A stretch of 64,000 nucleotides of DNA from Saccharina japonica (taxonomy: Eukaryota > Sar > Phaeophyceae > Laminariales > Laminariaceae): NCBI GenBank assembly GCA_008828725.1, contig MEHQ01003762.1:1128331-1192330 (forward strand), written 5' to 3'. Positions 31,517 to 43,861 of the stretch are shown here, one piece after another. The translations under genes and the position numbers were made by a program. The notes under the pieces are model-generated. The model had not been told where the DNA came from. It was given only the letters and a program-made list of their open reading frames with translations, and made no database searches. Every line of letters starts with the position of its first letter. The stretch's first letter is position 1.

Positions 31517-32695
31517 TTAAGACATCAAGGAGACAAGCCATCGACCAAGGTCATGCAGGACCTTCGCATCAAAATATCCACGTCGGCCGATCACAACAGG
31601 ACATTGTGTCAAACTCACCAGAACCTGCCAAACGGCCTCGTATTGGCTCCCGAAGGTCACCGCAGTCGCCACGTTCATCACTCCGAGCAGTTCATCGATT
31701 CGATCGCGAAGGTTCTGAAGGCTTTCCCCGTGTTTGAGGGAAATAAGCACATCAAGAGCACTGAGTTTACCGCGGCACCTCGCGGCCACCCCGTCAAGAC
31801 CCTCAACGTACTCCTGCAGGGGAGGCACTTCAGCGACGATTGTAGATTCGGAACGACGTTTGTCGATCATTTTCCCTGAAATGTTTGAGTAGATGGCGAG
31901 CAGCTCCTTCAGCTCTCTCTTACGGCGGGCAGCATTATCCACGGTATCAGCGGCCTCGTTACGACCGGAAAGCAACACAGAGATGACCGCAGTGCCAGAG
32001 CCAGCTGCGATTCCGCTGTTGTACTCGACCTCTAGACCAACAGCCGTGGCGAGGAAACCCTCGAGTTCCCGGGTGGTTAGGCCTTCTGGAAGGATTGGGT
32101 TGGCTGAGCCCCCCCCGGTCTCACGCGTTTCCTGAGACCCCGTAAATATCCGGTAGGTCGGGCCTATCTGCAAGATATTGGTCATCCCATCCGTTTGAAC
32201 GATAGAGGTAGCGGAGTCTGTCCCCAATCCAGCAGATGGCAATCCCTCTGGAGTGGCACGGCTGGCCGAAACCGCATTCAAGCCCGCCGTTGTCAGATCC
32301 TTTGAAACGATAGGGGTGGCCGAGCCCCGTTCGAATTTGCGACTCGACTGCGATTCTAGAACGATATGAGTGGTCAAGCTCCTCAGCACTTTCTCGCGGC
32401 CAAGACCCTCCAAAACGATTGGGCTGGTCGAGGCCACTTCCGAACCACCTTTGCCCGGACCCTCCACAAAGTTAGGGGTTACCGACTCCTCGAACATCCC
32501 GGTTGCCTGACCCTCTAGAACGGGGACTGTAGTGGTGTGTGAGCCAGCCTCGAATTCCTTTGTTTCCAGACCTCCTTGCAAAGCGTCCTGATCTGCTGCT
32601 GTTGCTGTTGTTAGTTCTCGGACCGGATCAAACGTCTCACGAACACGCTCGTCGGTGCCGTCTGTGCGAGACTCTGGGCCTCTCTTCTTGGACAT
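31517..32695 (-). CDS. 18-residue-repeat protein with helical C-terminal domain, candidate immune-type N-terminal domain
   Basis: 392 residues from the Met of MSKKRGPES. The frame is open ten codons further up, but this start is preferred for its basic N-terminus. Residues about 40-225 are ten tandem 18-residue units close to EGLTTxxLExGSATPIVL. Residues about 225-345 are predicted helical and charged (RRKRELKELLAIYSNISGKMI, then CRGKLSALDVL...LQNLRDRIDELLGVMNV). Their spacing resembles the four-helix bundles (HeLo/MLKL-type) at the N-terminus of some NLR proteins. That resemblance is by eye only. The stop TAA overlaps an AATAAA motif, which fits a gene end. It lies 608 bp upstream of, and parallel to, the TPR gene. 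Confidence 0.65.
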   Translation of the reverse strand: MSKKRGPESRTDGTDERVRETFDPVRELTTATAADQDALQGGLETKEFEAGSHTTTVPVLEGQATGMFEESVTPNFVEGPGKGGSEVASTSPIVLEGLGREKVLRSLTTHIVLESQSSRKFERGSATPIVSKDLTTAGLNAVSASRATPEGLPSAGLGTDSATSIVQTDGMTNILQIGPTYRIFTGSQETRETGGGSANPILPEGLTTRELEGFLATAVGLEVEYNSGIAAGSGTAVISVLLSGRNEAADTVDNAARRKRELKELLAIYSNISGKMIDKRRSESTIVAEVPPLQEYVEGLDGVAARCRGKLSALDVLISLKHGESLQNLRDRIDELLGVMNVATAVTFGSQYEAVWQVLVSLTQCPVVIGRRGYFDAKVLHDLGRWLVSLMS

Positions 32696-32725
32696 GGTCG
32701 ATCTGCAGATGTTCAATATGATCAA

Positions 32726-35638
32726 TCGTAGGTGCGGTGAGGGATGGGCAGGAGGCAGTTTGACGATATCACCCAGCAGACGCCTGAAAATTAAACGACC
32801 ACACGAATTGCGCGGGGACTGTGCAGTACGCAGTCCAGATTGTTAGTCAGCAGCGACGAATTACAGACTGTAGAAACCCATCTCAGTGTCAAACACTGCG
32901 CGGTCTAAAACATCACCGCTGAGAGAAGCATGCCACGCTTGTGTTGATGGTTTACATTCTAGTTGGTGAAAAGTGCACGCAAATATGCATGCTACGAGGA
33001 CAATAGAGAAGCACTCAGTACTACAGTAGACGTTTCGCGGCTCCTCGTCATTTCTAGGGCGCTATACTATTAGTAAGTCACAAGCTGATCTTGAGAAGGC
33101 GGAAAGTGCAACTCGCCACGGCTTAGGTATTCTTCGAAAATTGTGAAAATACATGAAAAAAAAACATATTTCAGGCGAAATTAGTAAATTTATCTGTTGC
33201 GGAGCTCATCAGTGTTTACAAAGTTTGACTATTTGTACCTCTTTGGTAGCACGCGACCGAACCCAGCGCAAAGCGCACTACACGGCAGTAAATTGGAATT
33301 TGAAAGTCATGCTTGCGGGCAAGATGTCTACGCGAAACCATGCACACGTACTGTTGTACGTACAACAGTGTCGGTCGCAAACTGCCTCACGCACTCAACT
33401 GTCACGCTGATACAAATTTAAATTTGCAAGGCCTTTCAAGGCGTAAAACTGAAGCACGGTGGTGGTATAATTTTGTTCGCAGAAGCCCTTCCAGACCGTG
33501 CAATGCGGTAGGGTGGCTTGCGGTGCGGTGCGGTGCGGGTTTTGGTGTTTGATGACCGTACAGTGCAGTGCACTACGAAAGTGTACAACACCGAATCTTT
33601 CCGTACCTACACCGTAGCAACCCAACTGATGTTTAAGAGCTCAACGAATTTTGATGGCACTTGGTTCATCGTTTGGTGATAATCGAACGTTTTTGTTCGG
33701 CAGATACCTGACTTTGCATATACGACGGTACGGTATAGTGCTGTGGAGTGATGTGTGGTTGTAGTGTGGGAACACCTCGGACGGTGCTGCAATGCGGGAA
33801 GGTAAGCCTCAACCGAACCACACCTCATCGTGCGCAAAACAATCGCGGCACGACCAACCCTAGTAACGGGGTTCACCAGGGTGTCTGAAGCGGTGTGGCG
33901 TACTCTGCCATGACCTTCAAATTTGCCGTATTACACGCATGAGTGCACACGCCGGTGATAACGTTATAGCGTTTGAAATGGTTCATCGTCGGATGTGCTT
34001 TTTTAGAGGTGGCGTACACCCGGTGATCAGCACCATGCATGTGGGCCCCGCAGCAAACGAGTGTGGCGTGCTGGCGAGGGGTGTTAAAACGGGACGTCGC
34101 ATGCCAATGAGTGCGAGCAGACTCGGCCAGATGACATCAAGTGTGATAAGGAGGGGGTGTGCAAGCGATACCTTGATTGGCTAAATAGTATGAACCGTCC
34201 CCGGCAATATTGACGATAGTGTGATAACAAGGGGGGGTGTTACAGGGGAGGTGCTAACGCACGAGAGGCTTTGGTCTGAAACAAGTTTGCTTTTCCATTT
34301 AAACCTACTGCCGGTGACAGTAAGGCCCAGGGTTGTACTTAGTCTCCCGAGACATTATATGGGTAATCATTGTGTATATATACTCATAATGTGCGTCTTA
34401 CATGCTCCATATACTCGCTTGTAGTAAGCGGGCATCAGGGTCCTTTTAATCCAAAGAAACACTACAGTAGTAAGCAGTAAACTAAGCACGAAGAAAAAAC
34501 AAACCTAAAAACGAAACATCAACGTAAACGAAACGAACGAATGACCTTTCGTCAACTGGTCACTTAGTTCAGGTCGGGCATCGACCAAGCACCCAAGCTT
34601 CTTCATCCACTTGGCACACTCATGAGAAAAGCGCAGTTGTATTAGAGCACGCCGGGACAGAGTCCCGCCGTCAGAGTTAGACCAAGAGCAAGACTGAAAA
34701 CTGTTTGTGACGTTTCACAGCAGCAGCAGCAGCAACAACAGCAGCAGCGATGACGAAATGACCGAAACAACAAAATTCCCCGACGGCGAAAAGAAACCCA
34801 AACAAAAATGACCTTCGGCGAAAAGGCGGCTGTACAATGTTTTTGGCCTATTAATAGGACGAAAACAAATGTAGCACCAAAACACGGAGGTGCCGCAAGC
34901 CGCACATTGACGCCAGCACATGGTGCGCTAAACGGAATTATCGCGAAAAACGGCGCCAGCGCATGTAAGCACGACTTTAAAGTACAACCGGTAAGGCCTA
35001 TTTTGCTTAAGACTCGGGTATAACAGCTAACACCCGGTCTTGCTGCGATATACTGGAGGACGGTTACCGGGGACACTCCCACGGATCGCACCTCAGAGAC
35101 CTTTTCCCACTGGCGACCTGTTGACATATTTCAATTCTAGCCTACACCCAACACAATCAATACCGTTTCGGTGACACAGTAGTAGCAGTCGCGCAGGACT
35201 TCCATGCCAGTGGGTGTTGTGGATGAATGGTGTCCACTGGATGTCGTCAGTTTGGAATTCGATGCTGTATTCAGGCGTGCCTCCGAAGGGAGTGTGGTAT
35301 TGAACGCACCCCCGGTGACAAAGTGACGGCCGAAAAACAACTCAAATGGATACGGTAGAGGTGCTCTATACTATTAATACATGTTTTGTTTCTGAGGGTG
35401 TGGTCACTCGAGGAGCTCTATATTAATAGTGAGTCACCCAAAAACTGATTGTTGAGGGAAAATAAAAGTGCTACAATCCCATGGCCCAAGCGTAAAATGA
35501 AGTACTTATCAACACACAATAATTACTGTAACTTCCGAAGATGTTTGGGTTAAGTAGCGCAGTCGTAGCGCAGTCGTCCACAAGCATTTTCATCCAAAAC
35601 GTGCTACCTCTTTCATAGTAGCACGCCTCTGTAGTCTG
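32726..35638. other. gene-free stretch
   Basis: No gene recognised in 2.9 kb. Notable small items are an 18-bp perfect palindrome (CTGTTGTACGTACAACAG) at 33351-33368, short GGTGC iterations near 33518-33540, and a CAG/CAA run near 34720-34750. The CAG run gives a spurious cysteine string in a minus-strand frame. Confidence 0.55.
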
Positions 35639-36003
35639 TAGTGTCATGCGTGTTGTACGACGGTATGTTCCTCATGGGACTTGTGCGAACACCCGTTCCA
35701 TTTCGCGATCTCGCTACAGTACATTACTCTTTAAAGTAGTGTTGACACTCAAGACACTCAACGGCGAAAGGTGAAGCATGCCACAGCCGTGGTACCGGTA
35801 CCGTACTGTATCCATATGATATAGTGTCATGCGTGTTGTACGACGGTATGTTCCTCATGGGACATGTGCGAACACCCGTTCCATTTCGCGATCTCGCTAC
35901 ATTACTCTTTAAAGTAGTGTTGACACTCAAGACACTCAACGGCGAAAGGTGAAGCATGCCACAGCCGTGGTACCGGTACCGTACTGTATCCATATGATAT
36001 ATC
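35639..36003. repeat. two-copy tandem duplication, unit about 183 bp
   Basis: 35639-35821 is repeated at 35822 to about 36000. The copies are nearly identical except for a five-base deletion (CTACAGTACATTAC in the first, CTACATTAC in the second). Both end near CCATATGATATA. The duplication looks recent. Confidence 0.92.
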
Positions 36004-36144
36004 GCGCTGCGGTCGTCGTCCCTGTGTTTAGTTTGTACTAGCGGTACGGCCACGGCTCCGCCCGTGGCGCTAGCTTTGCGTTGCCCATAGTACTCGCAGA
36101 AACAGTGTGCTGTGATGTACCACTCTGAACCGGAAAATAATAAC

Positions 36145-38150
36145 CAGGACACCTTGTGAGGCGGTATCGACCCGGGTGGTGTCCGTTTGTGTCCCCGGGT
36201 CTTTGGAGTTGTACATGTATGGAAGGGCTTCTGACCCGGGGATGGGATCATATCATCCCCGCGTGCGGCGGGACCTCGCTGTTGCCCCGAGGGGCAACCC
36301 TCGCTGCGTGCTGGCTCTATGAACTTCAGCGCCCCAGCCAAATCAGCAATCAGCCAGTGGTGGTGGGGTTTCCACACCTTGCGGGGCGGTATCGACCCGG
36401 GAGATGTACGTTTTCATCCCCAGGTTGTTGGAGTTGTAGATGTATGGAAGGATGCACGACCCGGGGATGATAAATTATCGTCCCCAGGTGCGGCGGGACT
36501 TCGACGTTGCCCCGAGGGGCAACTCTCGCCACGCACTGGCTCTATGAAGGTCAGGCAACCGTAAAATAGCCCGTGGTATTGGGGTTTCCACACCTTGTGG
36601 GGCGGTATCGACCCGGGGGATGTCCGTTTGCGTCCCCGGGTCGTTGGAGTTGTAAATGTATGAAAGTATTTCTGGCCCGGGGATGTGATCATATCATCCC
36701 CGGGTGCGGCGGGACCTCGCTGTTGCCCGGAGGGGCAACCCTCGCTGCGTGCTGGCTCTATGATTTTCAGCGCCCCAGCCAAATCAGCAATCAGCCAGTG
36801 GTAGTGGGGTTTCCACACCTTGCGGGGCGGTATCGACACGGGGGTGTCTGTTTTCGTTCCCGGGTTGTTGGAGTTGTAGATGTATGGAAGGATTTATGAC
36901 CCGGGGATATGAAGTTATCATCCCCGGGTGCGGCGGGACTTCGACGTTGCCCCGAGGGGAAACTCTCGCCGCACGCTGGCTCTATGAGGGCCAGGCAACC
37001 GTAAAATAGCCCGTGGTATTGGGGTTTCCACACCTTGTGAGGCGGTATCGAACCGGGGGATGTCCGTTTGCGTCCCCGGGTCGTTGGAGTTGTAGATGTA
37101 TGGAAGGACTTCTGACCCGGGGATGTGATCATATCATCCCCGTCTGCGGCGGGACCTCGCTGTTGCCCCGAGGGGCAACCCTCGCTGTGTGCTGGTTCTA
37201 TGAACTTCAGCGCCCCAGCCAAATCAGCAATCAGCCAGTGGTGGTGGGGTTTCCACACCTTGCGGGGCGGTATCGATCCGGGGGATGTCTGTTTTCGTCC
37301 CCGGGTTGTTGGAGTTGTAAATGTATAGAAGGATTTATGACCCGGGGATAGGAATTTATCATCCCCGGGTGCGGCGGGACTTCGACGTTGCACACCTTGT
37401 GAGGCGGTATCGAACCGGGGGATGTCCGTTTGTGTCCCGGGGTCGTTGGAGTTGTACATGTATGGAAGGATTTCCGACCCGGGGATGTGATCATATCATC
37501 CCCGGGTGCGGCGGGAGCTCGCTGTTGCCCCGAGGGGCAACCCTCGCTGCGTGCTGGCTCTATGAACTTCAGCGCCCCAGCCATATCAGCAATCAGCCAG
37601 TGGTGGTGGGGTTTCCACACCTTGCGGGGCGGTATCGACCCGGGGGATGTCTGTTTTCGTCCTCGGGTTGTTGGAGTTGTAGATGTATGGAATAATTCAT
37701 GAACCGGGGATGGGAATTTATCATCCCCGGATGCGGCGGGACTTCGACGTTGCCCCAAGGGGCAACTGTCGCCACACGCTGGCTCTATAAGGGCCAGGCA
37801 ACCGTAAAATTTTCAAATTTTCCCGTGGTATTGGGGTTTCCACACCTTGCGAGGCGGTATCGACCCGGGGGTTGTCCGTATGCGTCCTCGGGTCGTAGGA
37901 GTTGTAGATGTATGGAAGGATATCTGATCCGGGGATGGGACTTTATCGTCCCCGGGTGCCGCGGGCTCCCTGAGTCTCAGCCAATCAGTGACCAACTGAT
38001 GGGGGTGGGGTTTCCATACCGTGCGGGGCAGTGTTGACCCGGGAAATCGCCGTTTGTGTCCCCGGTTGGTCGGAGTTGTAGAGATATGGAGGGATTTCTG
38101 ATACGGGGATGGGAGCCTATCCTCCCCGGGTTCGGCTGAACCTCGGTGGC
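36145..38150. repeat. satellite array, monomer about 220 bp, dimeric higher-order period about 440 bp
   Basis: The start motif CACCTTG(T/C)G(A/G)GGCGGTATC recurs at about 36151, 36376, 36591, 36816, 37030, 37257, 37391, 37618 and 37845, with a diverged copy near 38017. Alternate monomers are more alike, so the array is built of A-B dimers with spacings of 440, 439 and 440 bp. One monomer is cut short at about 37390, giving a 361-bp period there. Each monomer carries a hairpin around CCCGGGGATG...CATCCCCGGG, and most a second, GTTGCCCCGAGGGGCAAC. Long frames on both strands (to 222 codons) are by-products of the repeat. Confidence 0.93.
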
Positions 38151-38408
38151 TTTTCTCAGCACCGATGTTCTAGAAAGAGCCAGCAGCCACTGGCATCGAT
38201 TTGGGCAACCAATCAGCTGCCAGAATAGTAATTGAAAAATTGGAAGTCAGCAGGTAGGCTGGCTAGATGGCTGCCAGAACTGCATCGGGATTGCGCCACG
38301 GCCACGGCTCGGCGCGTCATGGGACCCGGTGTTCTGCGGGTTGTGGCACCCAGCCTCCCTACCCATGGGGGCAGGTGGGGCTGAATCGCTCTGGATAGCG
38401 CTGCTCAA

Positions 38409-38410
38409 TT

Positions 38411-38443
<33 letters not shown>
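38409..38443. repeat. (GACA)n microsatellite
   Basis: About eight tandem copies of ACAG/GACA. Confidence 0.95.
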
Positions 38444-41400
38444 ATAGCAGCATTTAATAATATAGATGAGGGTTAGTATGGGACGCGTGCTGCGATAGAG
38501 GTACTCGTACGGTATACCTGGTACCTTTTTTTGGCCGAAACGGTTTCAGAATGATCGATTAAAGGCTCCTCAATAACGCAAAGCCGTCGGAATTCCATTT
38601 TTGTGTTGCCATATTTTCGGGTGTCTGGTTAGGCCACGGGATTATTCATCGAGTAACGCTCATGTTTCCTCCAAAATCAGTTTTTGACCGTTTATTAGTA
38701 TAGACCTCCTCGAGTAAGGAGCCCCAGAAAAAAAATGATTGGTGCACCTCTACCTTAAGGTAGGTGGCATGCCGCATGGGTTTGGTATGGACGTGCGCCT
38801 CTTTTTACAAGGAGCTTGAAGTCAAATCTATACGGGATCTCGTTTTTGTCCGTCAACAGTTCAACACAATACGAGGGGTCATAAGTAGTAAATAGCACCT
38901 ACGGTACACTTGAAAAAATATACCTGGTACGATATGCATTTCCCTGCGTTTGCTAATATTTGGTCCTATTTACTAGTGTTTACTATGGCCCCCCGCAGTA
39001 GTTTCATTTTGACGCTTCTCACAGCACGTCCGATGATCGCTGGCGCGTTTTCAACTTGACTTCAGCGTGGCACATATCTCGGAACCTCTCTGTACTACTT
39101 GCCTCCGTACGGTTCCAGTCCTTATCACGAGTAAAAACAATGCCCAGTAACGTTACTTTGACGAAACAATGCACGAGCGGTCACTCTGCTTCATGGCATC
39201 TCTCACAAGACAAGCAGCGTTTCAGCATACAGATGTCGTTACGGTTGGACGGTTGGACGGTTCTTCATGACCTTACAAAAAAACGACATGATGGCCTTTT
39301 TTGAAAACATGTTTTTTTGGTGGAGGAGGTACATTTTAAAGTTTTGTTTTCCATATTTTTCGTCAACTCTGACCCAAAATTACCGACGGAAATAAACGAA
39401 AATAAAACGCCGCTCTCACGAAGTTTCGTATGCTCGTGAAGAACAACCCTGCCAAATTTCGTTTTTCAACTCGTCTTGGATCCGGGCGCTAAAGTGATTT
39501 CCGTGAAAGTAAATAGCCCCCCTCGGGTTTCCAAAGAGCTCGGTACATTGTTCTAGTACCTTAGCAGGCGTTTATTATACTGTAACACACTTACACGGGT
39601 CGGATAACAAAAACAGTGTCATCGACGTCTTCCCCGTGTTGATGCGATCATATCAACACGTCTAGCGTCTAATTATTCCACGTATTGGCTGAAATAATAT
39701 GGCCGAGAGAAGAATCATATGGATTTTGGTATGTACCGGTTAAATCCCTATACAACAACGCCTCCCCAAGTAATACGAGCAATTCCCATATCTCACGAAC
39801 TACAGCTTGGATGCCATAACCAGCTTCACCGATGTGTTCGCCTTGTTGATGCGGTCACGGGGATATGCTTTGTGCTGCGAGTTTCAGTATATTCATTGTT
39901 TCATTACCGGAAGGTGGAATGTTACGCTTTTCCCTGGAACCAGCTCGTACGAAAAGTGTATGGTTATGTCCCGGGGTGTCTCGGAATTTTCGGGCGGGCC
40001 ATTCATACGAAGTACGAATACCAATAGTGTTTTGGCAGCAGGAGAAATGGCACTGAACCGACCGCCAGCATACATTTCCAAACATTCACATTGTACACAA
40101 ACTTCTTGACGGAAACACTGCGGCTGAAGCAGGCTGAAGGGTTGGTGTTTTTTTGTGATTCCTCGTCAAACTCCGGAGCGGCGTGGTTGCTTTATCTTGA
40201 AGTTGTTGATCGCTTCTGTTTATCATGTTCCAGATTCTTCTCGTTGTGCCCATTTTGAGTTCTGTCTTTCTCGCACCCATTTATTTTGACAAGTTGAGCC
40301 TTTCTTTCTTCGTATTCGGAATGGGCCCACTCTGTACAACACGTATGGTCAATGTGATTTGAAAACACACCCGGGACGAAGGTTACCGTTACCGTCTCCA
40401 CCCCTTTTTCTACCGTTCGACCCCTTACTACGCCGCCTCCTTTGGTTTACGCCGTTCCGCGTACGCACTTATCAACCGGTTACCGCCGATGTCTCGTTAC
40501 CCTGGTTAACCGTTACCGGCCAGTTACCTTTTGTACCGTTGGTACCTTGATTACCGTTCACCGCTTTACGACCTCGGGATACCGGCGTACGACCGGTAAT
40601 CATACCCACCTGCTACCGCTACTATTACCGTTGTTACGGTTAGGGCGGGTTTCTCCACGACATGGGCGGGACACACAGCAAAACTGTTGGCTTTGGAAAG
40701 CGCTATCAATAGTCGTTGGTCGAGGTAAATTATCTCCAAAGACGCGCCGCTTGGCACAATTGGCACTATAACTAGAACCATATCCTTAACGAGGAATACA
40801 CACATAGCACGCGCGAACGGCTTATTATAAAATCGAGTAGTAACTACCAGGCTCCTAGTACATCACGAAACCTACACCAATACCACAAATAACACATAGA
40901 ACAAAATTTCTACGCAGCTCGCAAAGTTGAGTATCTACTATTCAATCGGTTGAACTCACAGCTGACGTATTTATAATAATTTTATTTAATTAGATAATTA
41001 CGTAGCACTATTATTTGCACTACTACCACTATTAAAAAAGGTAGCAGCAGCACTAGCAGTATTGGCGTTTACTTCCTCCTCGTTGTCCAGAAAACCAGCT
41101 AAATAAATCCGTCCTACGGGGTAGGTGGTGTGCTGTTTGCTGCCTTGCGTGTTACCAGAGGTACGCCTACGGTACGTAGTATGCATGCAGCCGTACGTGC
41201 AGCAGAAAGATAAGTCAGCAAACATATACCTCATACTCAAGGCAAAACGTGCACCTGTCAAGGGTAAGGACCGAGTTTTCTCCACTGAAACCCAGTAGTT
41301 TGGCGTCCGTCAAGGAATATACTACATGGAAACTTGCCGCCAGGGGTGAAAGGGCCGTCTCCTGACATATTAGAACATCTACCTGGAAAGGCTCACTCGT

Positions 41401-42814
41401 GCTACAGCAGTACATGTATGTACAGTATTATAGTATATACTACAGCCGTTATCGAGGAGTTATTGATATTAATACCACAAACGGCAGTATACGGCCTGCA
41501 ACAGCCCACCCCTATCAATAATAATATAATAGTAGTATCGGCAACAATACAATCAGTGTACTCACGTGCAGCTTGGCCTCAAAACGCTTTGCGGCGTGCC
41601 AATGCCCACCACCCACCACAGACAGCAGCACGACTACTGGTATACGGGTAGAGCGCGGACAGGTACGGTCGGTCGATGGTGCGTGTGAAGGCTCTCCCTT
41701 AGAGTTAGGTACCCGCCTTCCCGTGTGGCAAAGCTGAAAGCGTGTGAGCTATATCCCATTTGATTTGTGGCACGAGGAAGGGTCATGGGCCGTACAGAGG
41801 GTACACATTATACGTACAAAGTGGTGTTTGTTGGGTATCGTATCGAAAATTCTGGTGGTGTTATCGTTCGATATCGATACGATAATATCGATACGATAAT
41901 ATATACCAGGTATTTTTTAAATAAATATCGTACCGGAAATATTATGGTAATTTGACAACGATAACTATGTAAAAACAAATGATGACGATACTATAAAACC
42001 ATTAAAAGCGAAACGCCTGCCAAGGGGCCAGGGGACACAGCGCTACACAGCAGAAGAAGAGCAGGGGCACGTGCGTACATGGATCGCACGATCCTTATCC
42101 TTCATCGCCGTGCACATCACAGCACGGCAGGACCTAAACTTTCGGACGTTGATATTTGATACGCGAATCATACAGGATTGTACATAGTGATGGCGGAAAA
42201 CGACCAGTGATCAAGATGGCGGGTAGGTTGTGGGCTGCGTGCGGCGGGTTTTCCTTCCGTTCTTGCTATCGGTTTCGTTTATCGGAATGGATAGTGTTCG
42301 TGCTTCGGTCCAGTAACGATAACTATCCTTATCGTGATCGTTTATCGGCTTTTTCTGCGGTTATCGTACCTGATGTTTTCGAGGTTCGTTGTTCTATCCT
42401 ATTCATAGAACACTACACAGCCACACAGCATGTCCAACATCTTCAAAGTTTTGGAATAACCCGAAGAACAGTTCCCGGAACGATCGGGCGGGTGCTATGA
42501 TATAAATGGTACCTGCTATATGCGATTACGAAGGGCTACGAGTGAGTGTGTATTGTAACCAGGACCTACGGTTATGACACAAATATTTACATAATTTTTT
42601 ACTATTAATAACAATAACAATATTTTGTCCTATTTACTTTATTGATCCTCCGTAATACTGCTGTTATAATACATTAGAGGTTCCATTTTAAAGCGATCAA
42701 CTTTAGCACAGACAGGGTCCCACTTTAGGGCGGTTAAAAGTTCAAATTGCTTGTCACGAAGTCGTCCCACTTTAGTGCGGCGGGGCACTGAAGTGGCACC
42801 GGTCCCTTACAAGA
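38444..42814. other. gene-free stretch
   Basis: No gene recognised in 4.4 kb. A region at 40379-40650 is dense in TTACCG/CGGTAA motifs, and 41860-41905 holds ATCGATACGATA iterations. Open frames are short and without family signals. Confidence 0.5.
40379..40650. repeat. TTACCG-motif-rich low-complexity region
   Basis: Many irregular copies of TACCG/TTACCG occur in about 270 bases on the plus strand. They are too irregular to define a unit. Confidence 0.6.
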
Positions 42815-42935
42815 ACGGGTGGAATGAGGAGCGTGACAGACGCCTTCAAGTGGTCAAACTCCTAACTGCATTAAGCTACTGCGTTGGCGGTTCTTCTCTT
42901 TTTGCTGTGTTCCTGCAATTAATTGTCATTGATGG
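42815..42935 (+). repeat. segment repeated in inverted orientation at about 52340-52460
   Basis: The segment containing GAGGAGCGTGACAGACGCC and CAGTTAGGAGT-type sequence (read in reverse) is found inverted near 52340-52460 with minor differences. This pairing does not share the axis of the large palindrome, so it reflects a separate rearrangement. Confidence 0.75.
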
Positions 42936-42944
42936 GATCGTTTT

Positions 42945-43860
42945 ACAGGCAGTTTACGATGCCAAGGGACCGAGAGGATATATATGCATACATACATGCA
43001 CACCATATAAACGACGTATTGTCTTGAAACAAAATAAAATTATAATACGTACATGAATTACCACACACATGACGGCGGGGCGTATACGGCATACGGAAAA
43101 GAAGCACGAGACACGAAAAATTTCATCCTCACACAAACTTCATCATAATAAGTGGATAAACATTCAAATAACTTGGATAGAAAATTTCAAAAATTCATCA
43201 CGGCGGGCAGCGGTGGGGGAAAATAATCTAAATTCATCACGGCGGGGGGTAAGAGTACGGAGCGCGAGGCACGAGCGTCGAGAACTCAGGTTTTCCTGAG
43301 ATATGAAAATGGCACGAGCGTCGAGAACTGACGTTTTGCTGAGCTCATCTAATTAATAACAATATGGTATATACAAGGGAACTTCGCCGTCGGCCCAGGC
43401 CGCCGGCGAAGCTAACGAAGGAGGAATAAGGTCCGCAATTACGATGCCAAGGGACAAACGCGTTTTGTCTTGAAACAAAATCAAATTAAAATACGTACAT
43501 GACTTACCACAAACATGACGGCGGGGGGTATATACGGTATACGGAAAGGAAGTACGAGGCACGAGCGTCGAGAACCCAGGTTTTCCTGATATATGAAAAT
43601 GGCACGAGCGTCGAGAACTGACGTTTTGCTGAGCTCCATCAATAATACTAATATGTACAAGGGAACATCGCCGTCGGCCCAGCCGCCGGCGAGAGGAATA
43701 ATGTTAAGGTCCGCAATTACGATGCCAAGGGACAAACGCGTATCGTAAGTGGATAAACACTAGAAGAACTTGGATGTAAAATTTCAATAATTCATCACGG
43801 CGGGGGTACGGAGCGCGAGGCACGAGCGTCGAGAACTCAAGTTTTCCTATATGAAAACGG
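42945..43860 (+). repeat. direct copy of 48850-49780, ending at a single N
   Basis: The segment from GGCAGTTTACGATGCC to CCTATATGAAAACGG matches about 48850-49780 in the same orientation, with scattered differences and indels. It contains two to three copies of the 286-bp repeat family. Homology ends exactly at the N at 43861. Confidence 0.85.
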
Positions 43861-43861
43861 N
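43861..43861. other. single ambiguous base at a homology junction
   Basis: The N separates a direct repeat (left, matching 49.78 kb) from the left palindrome arm (right, matching 58.99 kb inverted). In the right-arm copy the corresponding base would read A. The coincidence makes this a suspect join. Confidence 0.9.

Noticed and set aside
34642-35127. 161-codon minus-strand frame with a string of cysteines
   Set aside because: The cysteine run is the translation of a CAG/CAA microsatellite; the rest has no family features.
36145-38150. Long overlapping open frames on both strands (up to 222 codons) across the satellite
   Set aside because: They follow the repeat unit in every frame and strand, have no domain, and change with monomer indels.
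36145-38150. Regularly spaced repeats resembling a CRISPR array
   Set aside because: Units are about 220 bp and similar throughout. There are no short repeats with unique spacers and no cas genes, and the genome is eukaryotic.
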